NCBI GenBank assembly: GCA_002868905.1
Contig: PKUA01000032.1
Span: 1-48,151 of the forward strand
Reading direction: 5' to 3'
Length of the DNA: 48,151 bases
DNA from: Desulfuromonas sp.
Lineage (GTDB): Bacteria > Desulfobacterota > Desulfuromonadia > Desulfuromonadales > Geothermobacteraceae
Each line of letters opens with the position of its first letter. Positions within the stretch are counted from its first letter, which is position 1. The notes below the pieces were generated by a model. It was not told the DNA's origin, searched no databases, and saw only the letters and a list, made by a program, of their open reading frames with translations. The position numbers and the translations under genes are program-made. This document shows positions 36,877-45,847 of the stretch, in pieces.

Positions 36877-37668
36877 ATGAGTATTGCAGCCCTTGTCAGT
36901 GAAGTCGATGATTTCGGTCGGGCAACAATCACGCTCAACCGGCCCGAATTGCATAACGCCTTTGACGACACCCTCATCGGTGCCTTGACCGAGGAGCTCA
37001 AACGCCTCGAACGAGACCCCGGAGTGCGTGTCATCCTGTTGGCCGCCCGGGGGAAGAGCTTTTCTTCGGGAGCGGACCTGAACTGGATGCGGCGGATGGC
37101 AGATTACTCTTTCATCGAGAACCTGAGCGATGCCATGGGCCTGGCCGAACTGATGAAGACGCTTGCCAATATCCCCAAACCGACCATTGCGCTGGTGCAG
37201 GGGGCCGCAATCGGCGGCGGGGTCGGCCTGGTCGCCTGTTGTGATATCGCCCTGTCGTCGGAAAATGCCAGCTTCTGTCTCTCGGAGGTCAAGCTTGGGC
37301 TGATCCCTGCCGTGATATCCCCCTATGTCGCCGCGGCGATCGGGGCCCGCGCTACCCGCCGCTATTTCATTACAGCAGAGCGGTTTGATGCCGCAGAGGC
37401 CTACCGGCTCGGTCTTGTTCACGAAGTTGTGCCGGGAGATCAACTCGTACAAAAAGGGGAAGAGCTGAGCCGCTTGCTGTTACGCAACGGTCCCCTGGCC
37501 ATGGCCTCGGTCAAGGCGCTTGTCGCCGAAGTTGCCCTGAATACGCTGGATGATGACCTGATCGCCGACACCGCCGAGCGGATCGCGGAGATCAGGGCGT
37601 CGGACGAGGGGCGTGAAGGGCTCTCGGCCTTTTTGGAAAAGCGTTACCCGAACTGGATCAAGGAATAG
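36877..37668 (+). CDS. liuC: Methylglutaconyl-CoA hydratase
   Basis: A 263-residue crotonase-fold enzyme that hydrates 3-methylglutaconyl-CoA to HMG-CoA. Between the two carboxylase subunits, as in liu clusters. It has the segment EVKLGLIPAVISPYV followed by TRRYFITAERF, which marks the LiuC subfamily, and FSSGADLNWMRRM. It begins 3 bases after liuB and ends directly before the biotin carboxylase gene. Confidence 0.92.
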   Translation: MSIAALVSEVDDFGRATITLNRPELHNAFDDTLIGALTEELKRLERDPGVRVILLAARGKSFSSGADLNWMRRMADYSFIENLSDAMGLAELMKTLANIPKPTIALVQGAAIGGGVGLVACCDIALSSENASFCLSEVKLGLIPAVISPYVAAAIGARATRRYFITAERFDAAEAYRLGLVHEVVPGDQLVQKGEELSRLLLRNGPLAMASVKALVAEVALNTLDDDLIADTAERIAEIRASDEGREGLSAFLEKRYPNWIKE

Positions 37669-39681
37669 ATGATGTTCAATCGTGTTCTGATCGCAAATCG
37701 TGGCGAGATCGCCTGCCGAATCATCCGCACCGCCAGACGGCTCGGCCTGATGACAGTGGCCGTCTACTCCGACGCCGATTCGGAGGCGAGGCATGTCGAG
37801 ATGGCCGACGAGGCCTATCGTCTCGGACCGGCACCGGCAGGTCAGAGTTATCTGGATGTCGCGAAAATCCTCGAAATCGCCCGGGCGTGCCGGGCCGACG
37901 CGATACATCCCGGATACGGTTTCCTTGCGGAAAATGCCTCGTTCGCCGCGGCCTGTGCAGAGGCCGGCCTCGTGTTTGTCGGACCACCGGTCGAGGCGAT
38001 CGAGGCGATGGGCTCGAAGAGCGCTGCCAAACAGATCATGGGGGCGGCCGGGGTGCCATTGGTGCCGGGTTACCATGAGCAGGATCAGTCGCCGCAACGT
38101 CTGCAACTGGCGGCTGACGCCATCGGCTATCCACTGCTGGTCAAGGCGAGTGCCGGTGGGGGGGGGAAGGGGATGCGCGTGGTCCGGTCCGCCGCCGAGT
38201 TTGCCGAGTCCCTTGCCGCGGCCCAGCGGGAAGCGTCGTCTGCGTTCGGCGATGACCGCGTCTTGCTGGAGAAGTATCTTCCGCATCCGCGCCATGTTGA
38301 AATCCAGGTTTTCGGGGATGAAAACGGCAATGTTGTTCACTTGTTCGAACGCGACTGCTCGATTCAAAGGCGTCACCAGAAAGTTGTCGAAGAAGCGCCC
38401 GCTCCGGGGATGACGGACGAACTTCGCGAGCGGATGGGCCAGGCCGCGATAAAAGCGGCCAAGGCGATCGGGTACGTCGGTGCCGGCACCGTCGAGTTTC
38501 TGCTGGCCGAAGACGGTACTTTCTATTTCATGGAGATGAACACGCGTCTGCAGGTCGAACATCCCGTGACCGAGATGATAACCGGTCAGGACCTTGTCGA
38601 GTGGCAGTTCCTGGTTGCCGGCGGGGAGTCGCTGCCTCGATGTCAGGACGAGTTGTCGATCAACGGCCATGCGATCGAGGTCCGTGTCTACGCGGAAGAT
38701 CCCAACCGCAACTTCCTCCCCTCAACCGGGCTGCTGCGGCACTACCGGCATCCGATAGAGAACGCCCACGTCCGCATCGACAGCGGAGTTCGGCAGGGTG
38801 ACACCATTACACCTTACTACGATCCCATGATTGCCAAGCTTGTCGTTTGGGATCATCAGCGCGACCTGGCGATCCGGAGATTACGGCTGGCTCTTGCTGA
38901 CTTCCAGGTGGTGGGGGTGCGGTCAAACGTCAGTTTCCTCGCTGCGCTGGCAGCGCTGCCGGCCTTCGGGCGCGCCGCACTTGATACCGGTTTCATCGAA
39001 GCCCATCAGGCCGAACTGATCCCTTCAGGTACGGATTTGCCTGATCGGGTGCTTGCGCTGGCTTGTCTCGATGTCCTGCTGCTGCGGTCCGAAGAGGCTG
39101 AATGCTCGGCACGGCTCTCCCCCGATCCCTATTCGCCCTGGCATGGCACTAGCGGCTGGCGGCTCAATTCTGACAACCATCATGTCATGGTGTTCAAGGA
39201 GGGGAGCCGCTCGATAAACGTAACAGTCCATTATCGGCAGGGTGGCTACGTGCTCGAGTTGCCTGGGGGGGACATGCTGGTCAACGGCTTGATCGATGAC
39301 TCCGGCGACCTTTGTGCCGACCTCGGCGGTTGCCGTTGTCGCGCAACCGTCGTCAGGCATGGCCATGACCTGAGCATTCTGGTGGAGGGTCAAACATACC
39401 AGCTGACCCTCGATGACCGCTCTTTGCATGCTGTTGATCAAGACACGGCTGAAGGGCGATTGACGGCACCCATGCCAGGCAAGATCGTTGCCGTGCTGGT
39501 TGACGTCGGTGACGAGGTTGCCCGGGGCAGGCCTCTGGTGGTTCTGGAAGCGATGAAGATGGAGCATGCGATCAAGGCCTGCTCAGACGGTACGGTAGAG
39601 CGATTGCCTTTCGGTGTCGGAGAAATGGTCAGCGAGGGGGATGAAGTGGTTGTCATTGCCTCAGGCGGAGCGGAACCATGA
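37669..39681 (+). CDS. liuD: 3-methylcrotonyl-CoA carboxylase, alpha (biotin carboxylase/carrier) subunit
   Basis: A 670-residue fusion of biotin carboxylase and biotin carrier. It opens with FNRVLIANRGEIACRIIRTA, has the ATP-grasp loop SAGGGGKGMRVV, HLFERDCSIQRRHQKVVEEAP and EMNTRLQVEHPVTE, and the carrier motif EAMKMEH with the biotin lysine at K630. Two adjacent ATGs (37669, 37672) follow liuC without a gap. The stop overlaps the HMG-CoA lyase start as ATGA. Confidence 0.94.
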   Translation: MMFNRVLIANRGEIACRIIRTARRLGLMTVAVYSDADSEARHVEMADEAYRLGPAPAGQSYLDVAKILEIARACRADAIHPGYGFLAENASFAAACAEAGLVFVGPPVEAIEAMGSKSAAKQIMGAAGVPLVPGYHEQDQSPQRLQLAADAIGYPLLVKASAGGGGKGMRVVRSAAEFAESLAAAQREASSAFGDDRVLLEKYLPHPRHVEIQVFGDENGNVVHLFERDCSIQRRHQKVVEEAPAPGMTDELRERMGQAAIKAAKAIGYVGAGTVEFLLAEDGTFYFMEMNTRLQVEHPVTEMITGQDLVEWQFLVAGGESLPRCQDELSINGHAIEVRVYAEDPNRNFLPSTGLLRHYRHPIENAHVRIDSGVRQGDTITPYYDPMIAKLVVWDHQRDLAIRRLRLALADFQVVGVRSNVSFLAALAALPAFGRAALDTGFIEAHQAELIPSGTDLPDRVLALACLDVLLLRSEEAECSARLSPDPYSPWHGTSGWRLNSDNHHVMVFKEGSRSINVTVHYRQGGYVLELPGGDMLVNGLIDDSGDLCADLGGCRCRATVVRHGHDLSILVEGQTYQLTLDDRSLHAVDQDTAEGRLTAPMPGKIVAVLVDVGDEVARGRPLVVLEAMKMEHAIKACSDGTVERLPFGVGEMVSEGDEVVVIASGGAEP

Positions 39682-40601
39682 ACCTGCCCGGAAAGGTAAA
39701 AATCGTCGAAGTCGGAGTTCGGGACGGCCTGCAGAACGAAACCAGCAAGGTCTCCGCCGCCGATCGCATCGCCCTGGTCGATCGCCTCAGTGACTGCGGC
39801 TTGCCCGCGATCGAGGTCGGCAGCTTCGTGTCGACGCGCAGCGTCCCGCAAATGGCGGATACCGATACCGTCTTCGCCGGAATCCAGCGGCATCCGGGGG
39901 TTTCCTATCCTGTCCTTGTGCCGAATTTGCAGGGCCTCCGGCACGCCGTGGATGCGGGAGTCAAGGATATCGCTTTTTTCGCTTCCGCTTCCGAAAGTTT
40001 TTCGCAACGAAATATCAATTGCTCGATCGAGCAGAGCCTCGTCCGTCTCGCCGATATCGCCGCAGAGGCACTCCCCAATGGCCTGAGGATCCGCGGCTAT
40101 GTCTCTTGCGTGGCCGGGTGCCCCTATGAAGGGGAGGTGCCGGTTTCCCGTGTCGTCGATGTCGCCGTGCGCCTCGCCGAGTTCGGCTGTTTTGAAATCT
40201 CCCTGGGGGATACGATCGGGGTTGGGACCCCCGGACAGGTCCAAAGGATTATTGAAGGGGTCGCCGGGCAGCTCTCGCGCCAGCAGCTGGCGGTTCATTT
40301 CCACGATACCTACGGACAGGCCCTGGCCAATATCCTGGTGGCGTTGCAGGAGGGGGTCAGCGTGGTCGATAGCTCGGTTGCCGGCCTCGGTGGCTGCCCC
40401 TATGCGCCCGGTGCAACCGGCAACGTCGCAACCGAAGATGTCCTGTACATGCTTCAAGGCCTCGGCGTCGAGACCGGGGTGAATCTGAAAGCCGTGATCG
40501 AGGCGGGCCATGCCATATGCAAACAATTGGGCAGGATAAACGGGTCGAAGGTTGCCAGGGCCCTCGGGTCAGCCCAAGCCGCATGCCCGGGAATGACATA
40601 A
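39678..40601 (+). CDS. liuE: Hydroxymethylglutaryl-CoA lyase
   Basis: Cleaves HMG-CoA into acetyl-CoA and acetoacetate. At 307 residues it has VGVRDGLQNE (catalytic Arg-Asp), SLGDTIGVGTP, HFHDTYGQALAN (metal-binding histidines) and the mobile-loop GLGGCPYAPGATGNVATED with the conserved cysteine. It closes the leucine pathway in this operon. No acetoacetate:CoA transferase or acetoacetyl-CoA synthetase of recognisable type lies nearby, so the fate of acetoacetate must depend on an enzyme elsewhere or on one of the ligases. Confidence 0.95.
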   Translation: MNLPGKVKIVEVGVRDGLQNETSKVSAADRIALVDRLSDCGLPAIEVGSFVSTRSVPQMADTDTVFAGIQRHPGVSYPVLVPNLQGLRHAVDAGVKDIAFFASASESFSQRNINCSIEQSLVRLADIAAEALPNGLRIRGYVSCVAGCPYEGEVPVSRVVDVAVRLAEFGCFEISLGDTIGVGTPGQVQRIIEGVAGQLSRQQLAVHFHDTYGQALANILVALQEGVSVVDSSVAGLGGCPYAPGATGNVATEDVLYMLQGLGVETGVNLKAVIEAGHAICKQLGRINGSKVARALGSAQAACPGMT

Positions 40602-40763
40602 GGAATGGTTTGGCGCGAAGTCGCGTCGGGGCTCTCGGGCGAAGCGGTCGCTGAACCGACCGGGGCAAGGCCGAACGTCGATGGCGCCATTGCAACAATG
40701 ACCCACTAGGTGAGGATTCCCGCCGTCCGGCTCAAGCCGCCGGGCTCAAGAAAGAGGTTTGTT

Positions 40764-41552
40764 ATGCTCAAAAACATCATGGTTCATCTTGATTCGGCAT
40801 CGTCCTGCTCCGAGCGGATTCAGCTTGCCGGCAAGCTGGCACAACAGCATGGAGCGCGCCTGACTGGTCTCTACGTCTTCTCCTCGCCGCGGCTAACTGA
40901 GCCGGACCGGCAGTTGGCCGAGGCCCGGGAACTTTTTGCCGAACAGACCCGGGACAGTGGCATCGCGACGGAGTTTCTGCAGGCTGATACCGGGTTCTTG
41001 CATACGGGTATCACCGAGATGGTTGGCTATTATGCCAGCTTTGCCGACCTGCTGGTCGTGAGTCAGCCGCTCCAGGCCGACAGGAACAAGAAATATGAAG
41101 TCATTACTAGCCCGGAGCGCTTGCTGCTCGGCACCGGGAAGCCGGTTCTGGTCCTCCCCCAGCATGGATCGGCGCAAAAGATCGGCGAACGGATCATGGT
41201 CGCCTGGAAGGCGGGACCGAAGGCATCCCGCGCCACCCACGATGCGATGCCGTTGCTCCGTCTTGCCAAGCATGTCAACATGGTGTCCATCGGCGATGCC
41301 ATGTTTGCCAGGGATGAAAGCAGTCGACTTGCCGATTACCTGACCCTGCACGACGTCAAGGCACATGTTGAATCGATTCCGCAAGGTGCCTTGGGGGTTG
41401 GGGACACCCTGCTCAACCTGGCCGCCGATGACCAGATCGACATGATGGTTTTGGGGGTTCATATCGCCAACCGACGGGGCAGGCTGGATATGGGTGAGGT
41501 CGGTGCCTATCTGCTGAGGCAGATGACGGTGCCGATGCTGCTGTCCCATTAA
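40764..41552 (+). CDS. Universal stress protein, two-domain (UspA family)
   Basis: A 262-residue cytoplasmic protein with two Usp-like halves: LKNIMVHLDSASSCSERIQLA near the start and GERIMVAWKAGPKASRATHDA at about residue 150, then DMMVLGVHIANRRGR and TVPMLLSH at the end. The ATG at 40764 follows AAGAGG; a longer frame to 40710 has none. It lies 160 bases after the lyase, with no clear terminator between, so it may be co-transcribed or have its own promoter. Confidence 0.88.
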   Translation: MLKNIMVHLDSASSCSERIQLAGKLAQQHGARLTGLYVFSSPRLTEPDRQLAEARELFAEQTRDSGIATEFLQADTGFLHTGITEMVGYYASFADLLVVSQPLQADRNKKYEVITSPERLLLGTGKPVLVLPQHGSAQKIGERIMVAWKAGPKASRATHDAMPLLRLAKHVNMVSIGDAMFARDESSRLADYLTLHDVKAHVESIPQGALGVGDTLLNLAADDQIDMMVLGVHIANRRGRLDMGEVGAYLLRQMTVPMLLSH

Positions 41553-41622
41553 AAGATATCCTTTCGAGCCGACCTGTTTGTCTGGATTCGGCCGGTTGTT
41601 AACGAAGCAAAGGAGAGCACAG

Positions 41623-42213
41623 ATGGCGGACGAAAAGACGAGTGTAGGGGGACGCATCAAGCGCCTCAGGGGAGAGAGAGGCCGGACTGTTTCCGACGTT
41701 TCCAGAGAGACCGGGCTGCAGGAATCGACCCTGGAGGCGATCGAAAACGAGACCTTCTCACCCCCGCTGGGGAACATCGTCAGTATCGCCCGGGCCTTAC
41801 GGGTTACGCTCGGAGAGTTGCTCGGCGACAGCGCGGATTCACCCTTTTGCATTGTCAGGACGACCGACCGGAAAACGGTCGAGCGTTTCGGCGAGGCGGG
41901 AGGGGGCGGTGGCGGCTACCAATATGAATCTCTCGGGTATCAAAAACAGAACCGGCAGATGGAGCCGTTCCTGGTGACCCTTGTGCCCGGCCAGGGGAGG
42001 GAAAAAGAGGCGAACCAGCACGATGGGGAAGAAATCCTTTTTGTCCTCGAAGGCGAGGTCGAGGTCCGCCTCGGGGATTACACCGACATCCTCGGCCCGG
42101 GAGATTCGATCTATTACGATTCGACCCTGCCACACGTGGTGACGTGTCATGGCGATTCGCCAGCGAGGCTTTTTGCTGTCATCTACACAAAAAAGGAAAT
42201 GATCATCTTGTAG
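41623..42213 (+). CDS. XRE-family regulator with C-terminal cupin sensor, second copy
   Basis: A 196-residue paralogue of the regulator at 5459-6034: HTH at about residues 12-65 (IKRLRGERGRTVSDVSRETG), a glycine-rich linker (AGGGGGGYQ), and a cupin (NQHDGEEILFVLEGEVEV, LGPGDSIYYDSTLPHVV). ATG at 41623 after AGGAGAG. It probably senses a metabolite of the pathway; the two copies bracket the whole gene set at its outer ends. Confidence 0.87.
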   Translation: MADEKTSVGGRIKRLRGERGRTVSDVSRETGLQESTLEAIENETFSPPLGNIVSIARALRVTLGELLGDSADSPFCIVRTTDRKTVERFGEAGGGGGGYQYESLGYQKQNRQMEPFLVTLVPGQGREKEANQHDGEEILFVLEGEVEVRLGDYTDILGPGDSIYYDSTLPHVVTCHGDSPARLFAVIYTKKEMIIL

Positions 42214-42464
42214 TTGGGGTTCTTTTGCACTTGAACGATCAGTCCAAGGCGCTGTTCCATGGAGGTGCCCACGCGCCTGGAAGGCTGCCGTTGCCGTTGT
42301 TGTCGGGTCATGAAGGGTGCAGCCCGCTGCCGGGAGCAATTCAGGCAACGTGCTTTCAGGTTTTTGACCCAAGGTGCAGGAGTCTCGAAGACCGTATGCA
42401 GGGTGGATGATGGAAGTTTAAGTCATGTTGCAACGGGGAAGCCGAATGGTACGGACTGGTCTTG

Positions 42465-43343
42465 ATGGAGTCGACATTGAAGAAAATCCTGGGAATTGTT
42501 GGTTCACTGCGGGAGTCCGGTAACTCGGAAATAATGGTTAAGCAAATCAGCCGCGAAATTGCTGAACCTCATGCCCTGAAACTTCTGCGTTTGCCTGAAT
42601 TCAACCTGAACTATTGCAATGGTTGCTACCGTTGCCTGATGACGAGGCGCGGCTGTGTTATTCAAGATGATTTAGCTACGATCCTCAATGCCATCGCCGG
42701 AGCAGACGCCCTGATCCTTGCCGTGCCAACGTATTTTCTCTCTGCCCACTCCTGCCTGAAAAAGTTTATCGACAGGGGGATCTCGTTCTATGCCCACGCT
42801 GAAGGGCTTTGGGGGAAACCTGCCGTGGGGGTCGGCATAGCCGGAATCGAAGGGAAAGAGGGGAGTACGTTACTGGACATGGAACGCTTTTTCACGTCGT
42901 TGTTAGCAAAAAACATGCGGTGTGAGATTGTCTATGGGGCTCTCCCCGGCGAGGTCCTCCTGAAAGAAGAGGGTAAAGCCATCGCCCGGGAAATGGCGAG
43001 AGCGCTTTTTTCCGCGACGAAAAGCGACGGTCATCAGGGCCTGTGCTGTACCTGTTGCGGAGGAGAAACTTTCCGTTTTGAAAACGGAAATCGGGTACGT
43101 TGTATGCTGTGCAGCGAAGCAGGCCGGATTGAGGCGAACGCCGATGGGCAAATGACTCTCACCATGGAGGCAGGCGAACACCCCATATTTGCTAGCGAAG
43201 CCGAAGCATTGAACCATCGCGAATGGTTGCTGGGCATGGTTGGACGTTTCAAGCTTCAAAAGGATGATTTGGCGAACGTCAGGTCGGAATTCGCGGACGG
43301 GACACCCTGGATAAGGCCAGCAGCAACAATGGACCCTGGATGA
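42465..43343 (+). CDS. Iron-sulfur flavoprotein (NADPH-dependent FMN reductase fold) with extra cysteine cluster
   Basis: A 292-residue flavodoxin-like protein. GIVGSLRESGNSEIMVKQ binds FMN, and the compact cysteine motif CNGCYRCLMTRRGC (C-x2-C-x2-C-x6-C) is that of iron-sulfur flavoproteins, which pass electrons between a [4Fe-4S] cluster and FMN. The last third adds a second cysteine group (CCTCCGGETF, then RCMLC), like a zinc ribbon or rubredoxin-type site, which is beyond the usual family. Ribosome site is weak. Its stop overlaps the next small ORF. Confidence 0.82.
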   Translation: MESTLKKILGIVGSLRESGNSEIMVKQISREIAEPHALKLLRLPEFNLNYCNGCYRCLMTRRGCVIQDDLATILNAIAGADALILAVPTYFLSAHSCLKKFIDRGISFYAHAEGLWGKPAVGVGIAGIEGKEGSTLLDMERFFTSLLAKNMRCEIVYGALPGEVLLKEEGKAIAREMARALFSATKSDGHQGLCCTCCGGETFRFENGNRVRCMLCSEAGRIEANADGQMTLTMEAGEHPIFASEAEALNHREWLLGMVGRFKLQKDDLANVRSEFADGTPWIRPAATMDPG

Positions 43344-43483
43344 TTCTGCAGGACGTCATATCAAGTCTCGATCATCATTTGGAACTTTGCCAATATAGAA
43401 TTACGAACAGAGGGTATGAATCAGAATTCCACGAAGTGGCTAGCGAACATGAGTTCGACCCGGGATGGTTCATTTTTCCGTAA
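43340..43483 (+). CDS. Small acidic protein, translationally coupled to the flavoprotein
   Basis: A 47-residue frame whose ATG overlaps the flavoprotein stop as ATGA. It reads plausibly as protein: MILQDVISSLDHHLELCQYR at the start, acidic middle with SEFHEVASEHEFDPGW and a WFIFP end. No known family comes to mind. It ends seven bases before the stop of the opposing HerA-like gene, filling the gap exactly. It could be a truncated remnant of a longer protein. Confidence 0.5.
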   Translation: MILQDVISSLDHHLELCQYRITNRGYESEFHEVASEHEFDPGWFIFP

Positions 43484-43489
43484 ACATCG

Positions 43490-44953
43490 TTATCGTCTCT
43501 TGCCAAAGAAAGAGCCCAACAATCCCCTGATAAGCTGTCGACCAAGTTGTGTTCCTATGGAACGAGCTGCGCTCTTTGCAGCAGCACCAAGGATGTCACC
43601 GGCAGAATTCGTATTGCGAGAGCGGCTCTTACTGGTCGACTTAACTTCTTTCTCCTGTTGCCTGGCGCGCTCCAACAGCTTTTCATAGGCAGAGACACGG
43701 TCGATCTCATTGTCGTAATAGTCACCGACAATTGAATCCATTCGCACCTTGTCACGTTCGTCACTATCAAGCGGACGAAGCCTGCTGGCCGGGGGGCATA
43801 TCAAGGCCCTCTGGACGGGAGAAGGGATCCCTTTATTGTCAAGAAAAGAGACCAATGCTTCGCCAACACCGACTTCCGTGATTGCCTTCTCCACGTCTAA
43901 ATCCGGGTTGGTCCGGAATGTCTGCGCTGCTGCGCGAACGGCTTTCTGGTCGCGTGGGGTAAAAGCACGCAGCGCATGCTGAATACGATTCCCCAGTTGG
44001 CCCAGGATGGCATCGGGGATATCGAGTGGATTTTGAGACACAAAATAAACACCGACCCCTTTGGAACGAATCAGGCGGACGACCTGTTCCACCTTGTCGA
44101 GCAAGGCTTCGGGTGGATCGTCAAAAAGCAGGTGGGCCTCATCAAAGAAGAAAACAACCCGCGGTTTTGCAGGGTCTCCTGCTTCTGGAAGCTGCTCAAA
44201 AAGTTCAGCGATCAGCCAGAGCAAGAAAGTTGCGTAGATCTTGGGTGTCTGGATCAACTTGTCTGCGGCCAGAATGTTGATGACACCCCGTCCACTGGAG
44301 TCTGTTTGCAAAAGGTCGTCAAGGTTGAGAGCAGGTTCACCGAAAAATTGTTCGGCGCCCTGGTGCTCCAGGGAAAGCAGCGCGCGTTGAATCGCACCGA
44401 TGCTTGCCGGTGATATGTTGCCGTATGTCGTCCGGAACTCTCTGGCATTGTCGCCTACGAAACGTACCATGGCCTGCAGATCCTTGAGGTCCAGCAGGAG
44501 CAGGCCCTGATCATCGGCTACCTTGAACACCAGGGTGAGAATGCCCTCCTGAGTCGGATTCAGGTTGAGCAGGCGAGCCAGCAGCAGAGGACCCATCTCT
44601 GAAACAGTGGTCCGGACAGGATGCCCCTGCTCACCAAAGAGATCCCAGAACACGACCGGAAAACCCTCCGGGGCAAAATCCGAGAGCCCCAGCGACTCAA
44701 CACGTTCCTTGACTTTCGGGTGATCTCCACCCTGACATGCCAGACCTGACAAGTCACCCTTGACGTCTGCCATGAAAACAGGCACGCCGATGCGGCTAAA
44801 ATGCTCTGCGAGCACTCTTAAGGTTACGGTCTTACCTGTCCCTGTCGCACCGGCAATAAGGCCATGCCGGTTGGCCATTCGAGGAAGAACTCCGTGGAAC
44901 TCATCTGTTTTGGCAATGGGCAAAGGGGGTAGATGGTTCATGGCAAAACTCAC
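43490..44953 (-). CDS. HerA-like ATPase (DUF853 family)
   Basis: A 487-residue P-loop ATPase of the HerA/FtsK superfamily. Walker A is GATGTGKT near residue 36, Walker [15 protein letters not shown], with a QNPLDIP sensor segment and [13 protein letters not shown] typical of the DUF853 group. The C-terminal tail is basic and low-complexity ([13 protein letters not shown]) and ends SFFGKRR. Function of this family is poorly defined; DNA translocation is assumed from the fold. The start could be the GTG at 44953 or the ATG at 44941; neither has a strong ribosome site. Single-gene unit opposing the flavoprotein. Confidence 0.85.
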   Translation of the reverse strand: MSFAMNHLPPLPIAKTDEFHGVLPRMANRHGLIAGATGTGKTVTLRVLAEHFSRIGVPVFMADVKGDLSGLACQGGDHPKVKERVESLGLSDFAPEGFPVVFWDLFGEQGHPVRTTVSEMGPLLLARLLNLNPTQEGILTLVFKVADDQGLLLLDLKDLQAMVRFVGDNAREFRTTYGNISPASIGAIQRALLSLEHQGAEQFFGEPALNLDDLLQTDSSGRGVINILAADKLIQTPKIYATFLLWLIAELFEQLPEAGDPAKPRVVFFFDEAHLLFDDPPEALLDKVEQVVRLIRSKGVGVYFVSQNPLDIPDAILGQLGNRIQHALRAFTPRDQKAVRAAAQTFRTNPDLDVEKAITEVGVGEALVSFLDNKGIPSPVQRALICPPASRLRPLDSDERDKVRMDSIVGDYYDNEIDRVSAYEKLLERARQQEKEVKSTSKSRSRNTNSAGDILGAAAKSAARSIGTQLGRQLIRGLLGSFFGKRR

Positions 44954-45083
44954 ATTGAAAGTGGGGAAATTAAGTTTGCCAGCTCAATATTGATTGAAAA
45001 GGCAAAGGATCGTTTTTCCCCGAATTGAAAGTTTAGTTTCAGCATGACCTCAACAGCACACCTGCGTCTAGTGAAAAAAACAA

Positions 45084-45111
45084 AAGGCCCCTGGAGATGC
45101 CAAGGGCCTTT
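45084..45111 (-). terminator. Rho-independent terminator of the DUF1508 gene
   Basis: Read on the minus strand, AAAGGCCCTTGG and CCAGGGGCCTTT form a stem with one mismatch, followed by TTGTTTTTTTC. It lies about 25 bases after the stop of the gene at 45135-45467. Confidence 0.85.
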
Positions 45112-45134
45112 ACTCTTCCCTTTTTTCAGTGCTG

Positions 45135-45467
45135 TTAACTTAAATCTTCAACGGAAGCTCCCGGACCATTATTTTTCACCGACTCGATACCGGCTTCCAT
45201 TGAAGCGGCCGATGAATACATTTGACTCTGGCCAATGACCTGATTGTTCTTGGCCTTCAATACAAAATACGGCTTGCCATTCTTGGATTCCTTCCGCTCA
45301 TAGTTGCCATTATCTGCGGCATTATTTTGTATGGACTCGATTCCATTCGTTGCACCCGATTTTGCCTTATACATCTCACTGGTCAAAATCACCTGGCCAT
45401 TACTGGCTTTGAGGTTGAAGTAAAATTGCCCGTCTTTGGCCTTTTCGATCACAAATTTTCCTGCCAT
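45135..45467 (-). CDS. DUF1508 (YegP/UPF0339) family protein
   Basis: A 110-residue protein made of two tandem copies of the short DUF1508 unit: KFVIEKAKDGQFYFNLKASN with GQVILTSEMY, then YERKESKNGKPYFVLKAKNN with QVIGQSQMY; each is followed by a GIESIQNN/GIESVKNN helix. Known relatives are small beta-rich proteins of uncertain function. ATG at 45467 is chosen since the protein start MAGKFVIEK matches the family and a GGGAGG site precedes it; a frame to 45503 would add 12 residues. Confidence 0.88.
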   Translation of the reverse strand: MAGKFVIEKAKDGQFYFNLKASNGQVILTSEMYKAKSGATNGIESIQNNAADNGNYERKESKNGKPYFVLKAKNNQVIGQSQMYSSAASMEAGIESVKNNGPGASVEDLS

Positions 45468-45670
45468 CAGTAACCTCCCATTTGAAAAATTAGAGTATCT
45501 CATATGTAGTCTTCCACGAAACTGAAAGAACTCAAGACCCGCTCTTCAATAATTCTTGCAAATCAGCTATTTCTTCATAGAGTTGATGTGTATGAGTGTG
45601 GAGGCGGCATGGCAAAAGGCATCCACGGGAAGGTTCAAAACAGTCAGAGGTGTACGGTCAGAGGGGGTCA

Positions 45671-45787
45671 ATGGTTTGGTTCTTACTGATAATTGTCGGC
45701 TTGATGCTGCTTGTGACGATAATTTTGTTACTTCAAGTGGCAATAGCGAAGTACATTGAGAGAAGGGACAACCAAGACAAGCCATAA
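45671..45787 (+). CDS. Small single-span membrane protein
   Basis: A 38-residue peptide with an AGGGGG ribosome site. It is one hydrophobic helix (VWFLLIIVGLMLLVTIILLL) followed by a charged tail (KYIERRDNQDKP), so it is likely a bitopic inner-membrane protein. It ends 60 bases before the membrane-anchored protein at 45848 and may be co-transcribed with it. Family unknown. Confidence 0.6.
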   Translation: MVWFLLIIVGLMLLVTIILLLQVAIAKYIERRDNQDKP

Positions 45788-45847
45788 ATGGAAGGAGCAG
45801 CCCCTGGTACGTCCCTGCTTAAAGCAGACGCGCCGGGAGCGAATCTC

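Noticed and set aside
40602-40763. Terminator or promoter between the HMG-CoA lyase and the stress-protein gene
   Set aside because: Only a short GCGA/TCGC hairpin without a T-run is visible, and no -24/-12 or clear -35/-10 pair.
42214-42464. Small gene between the second XRE/cupin regulator and the flavoprotein
   Set aside because: Frames here lack ribosome sites and protein-like composition; only weak hairpins are seen.
43416-43688. 90-codon plus-strand frame overlapping the end of the HerA-like gene
   Set aside because: Most of it is antisense to the conserved C-terminal region of that gene, and the coupled 43340-43483 frame explains the gap better.
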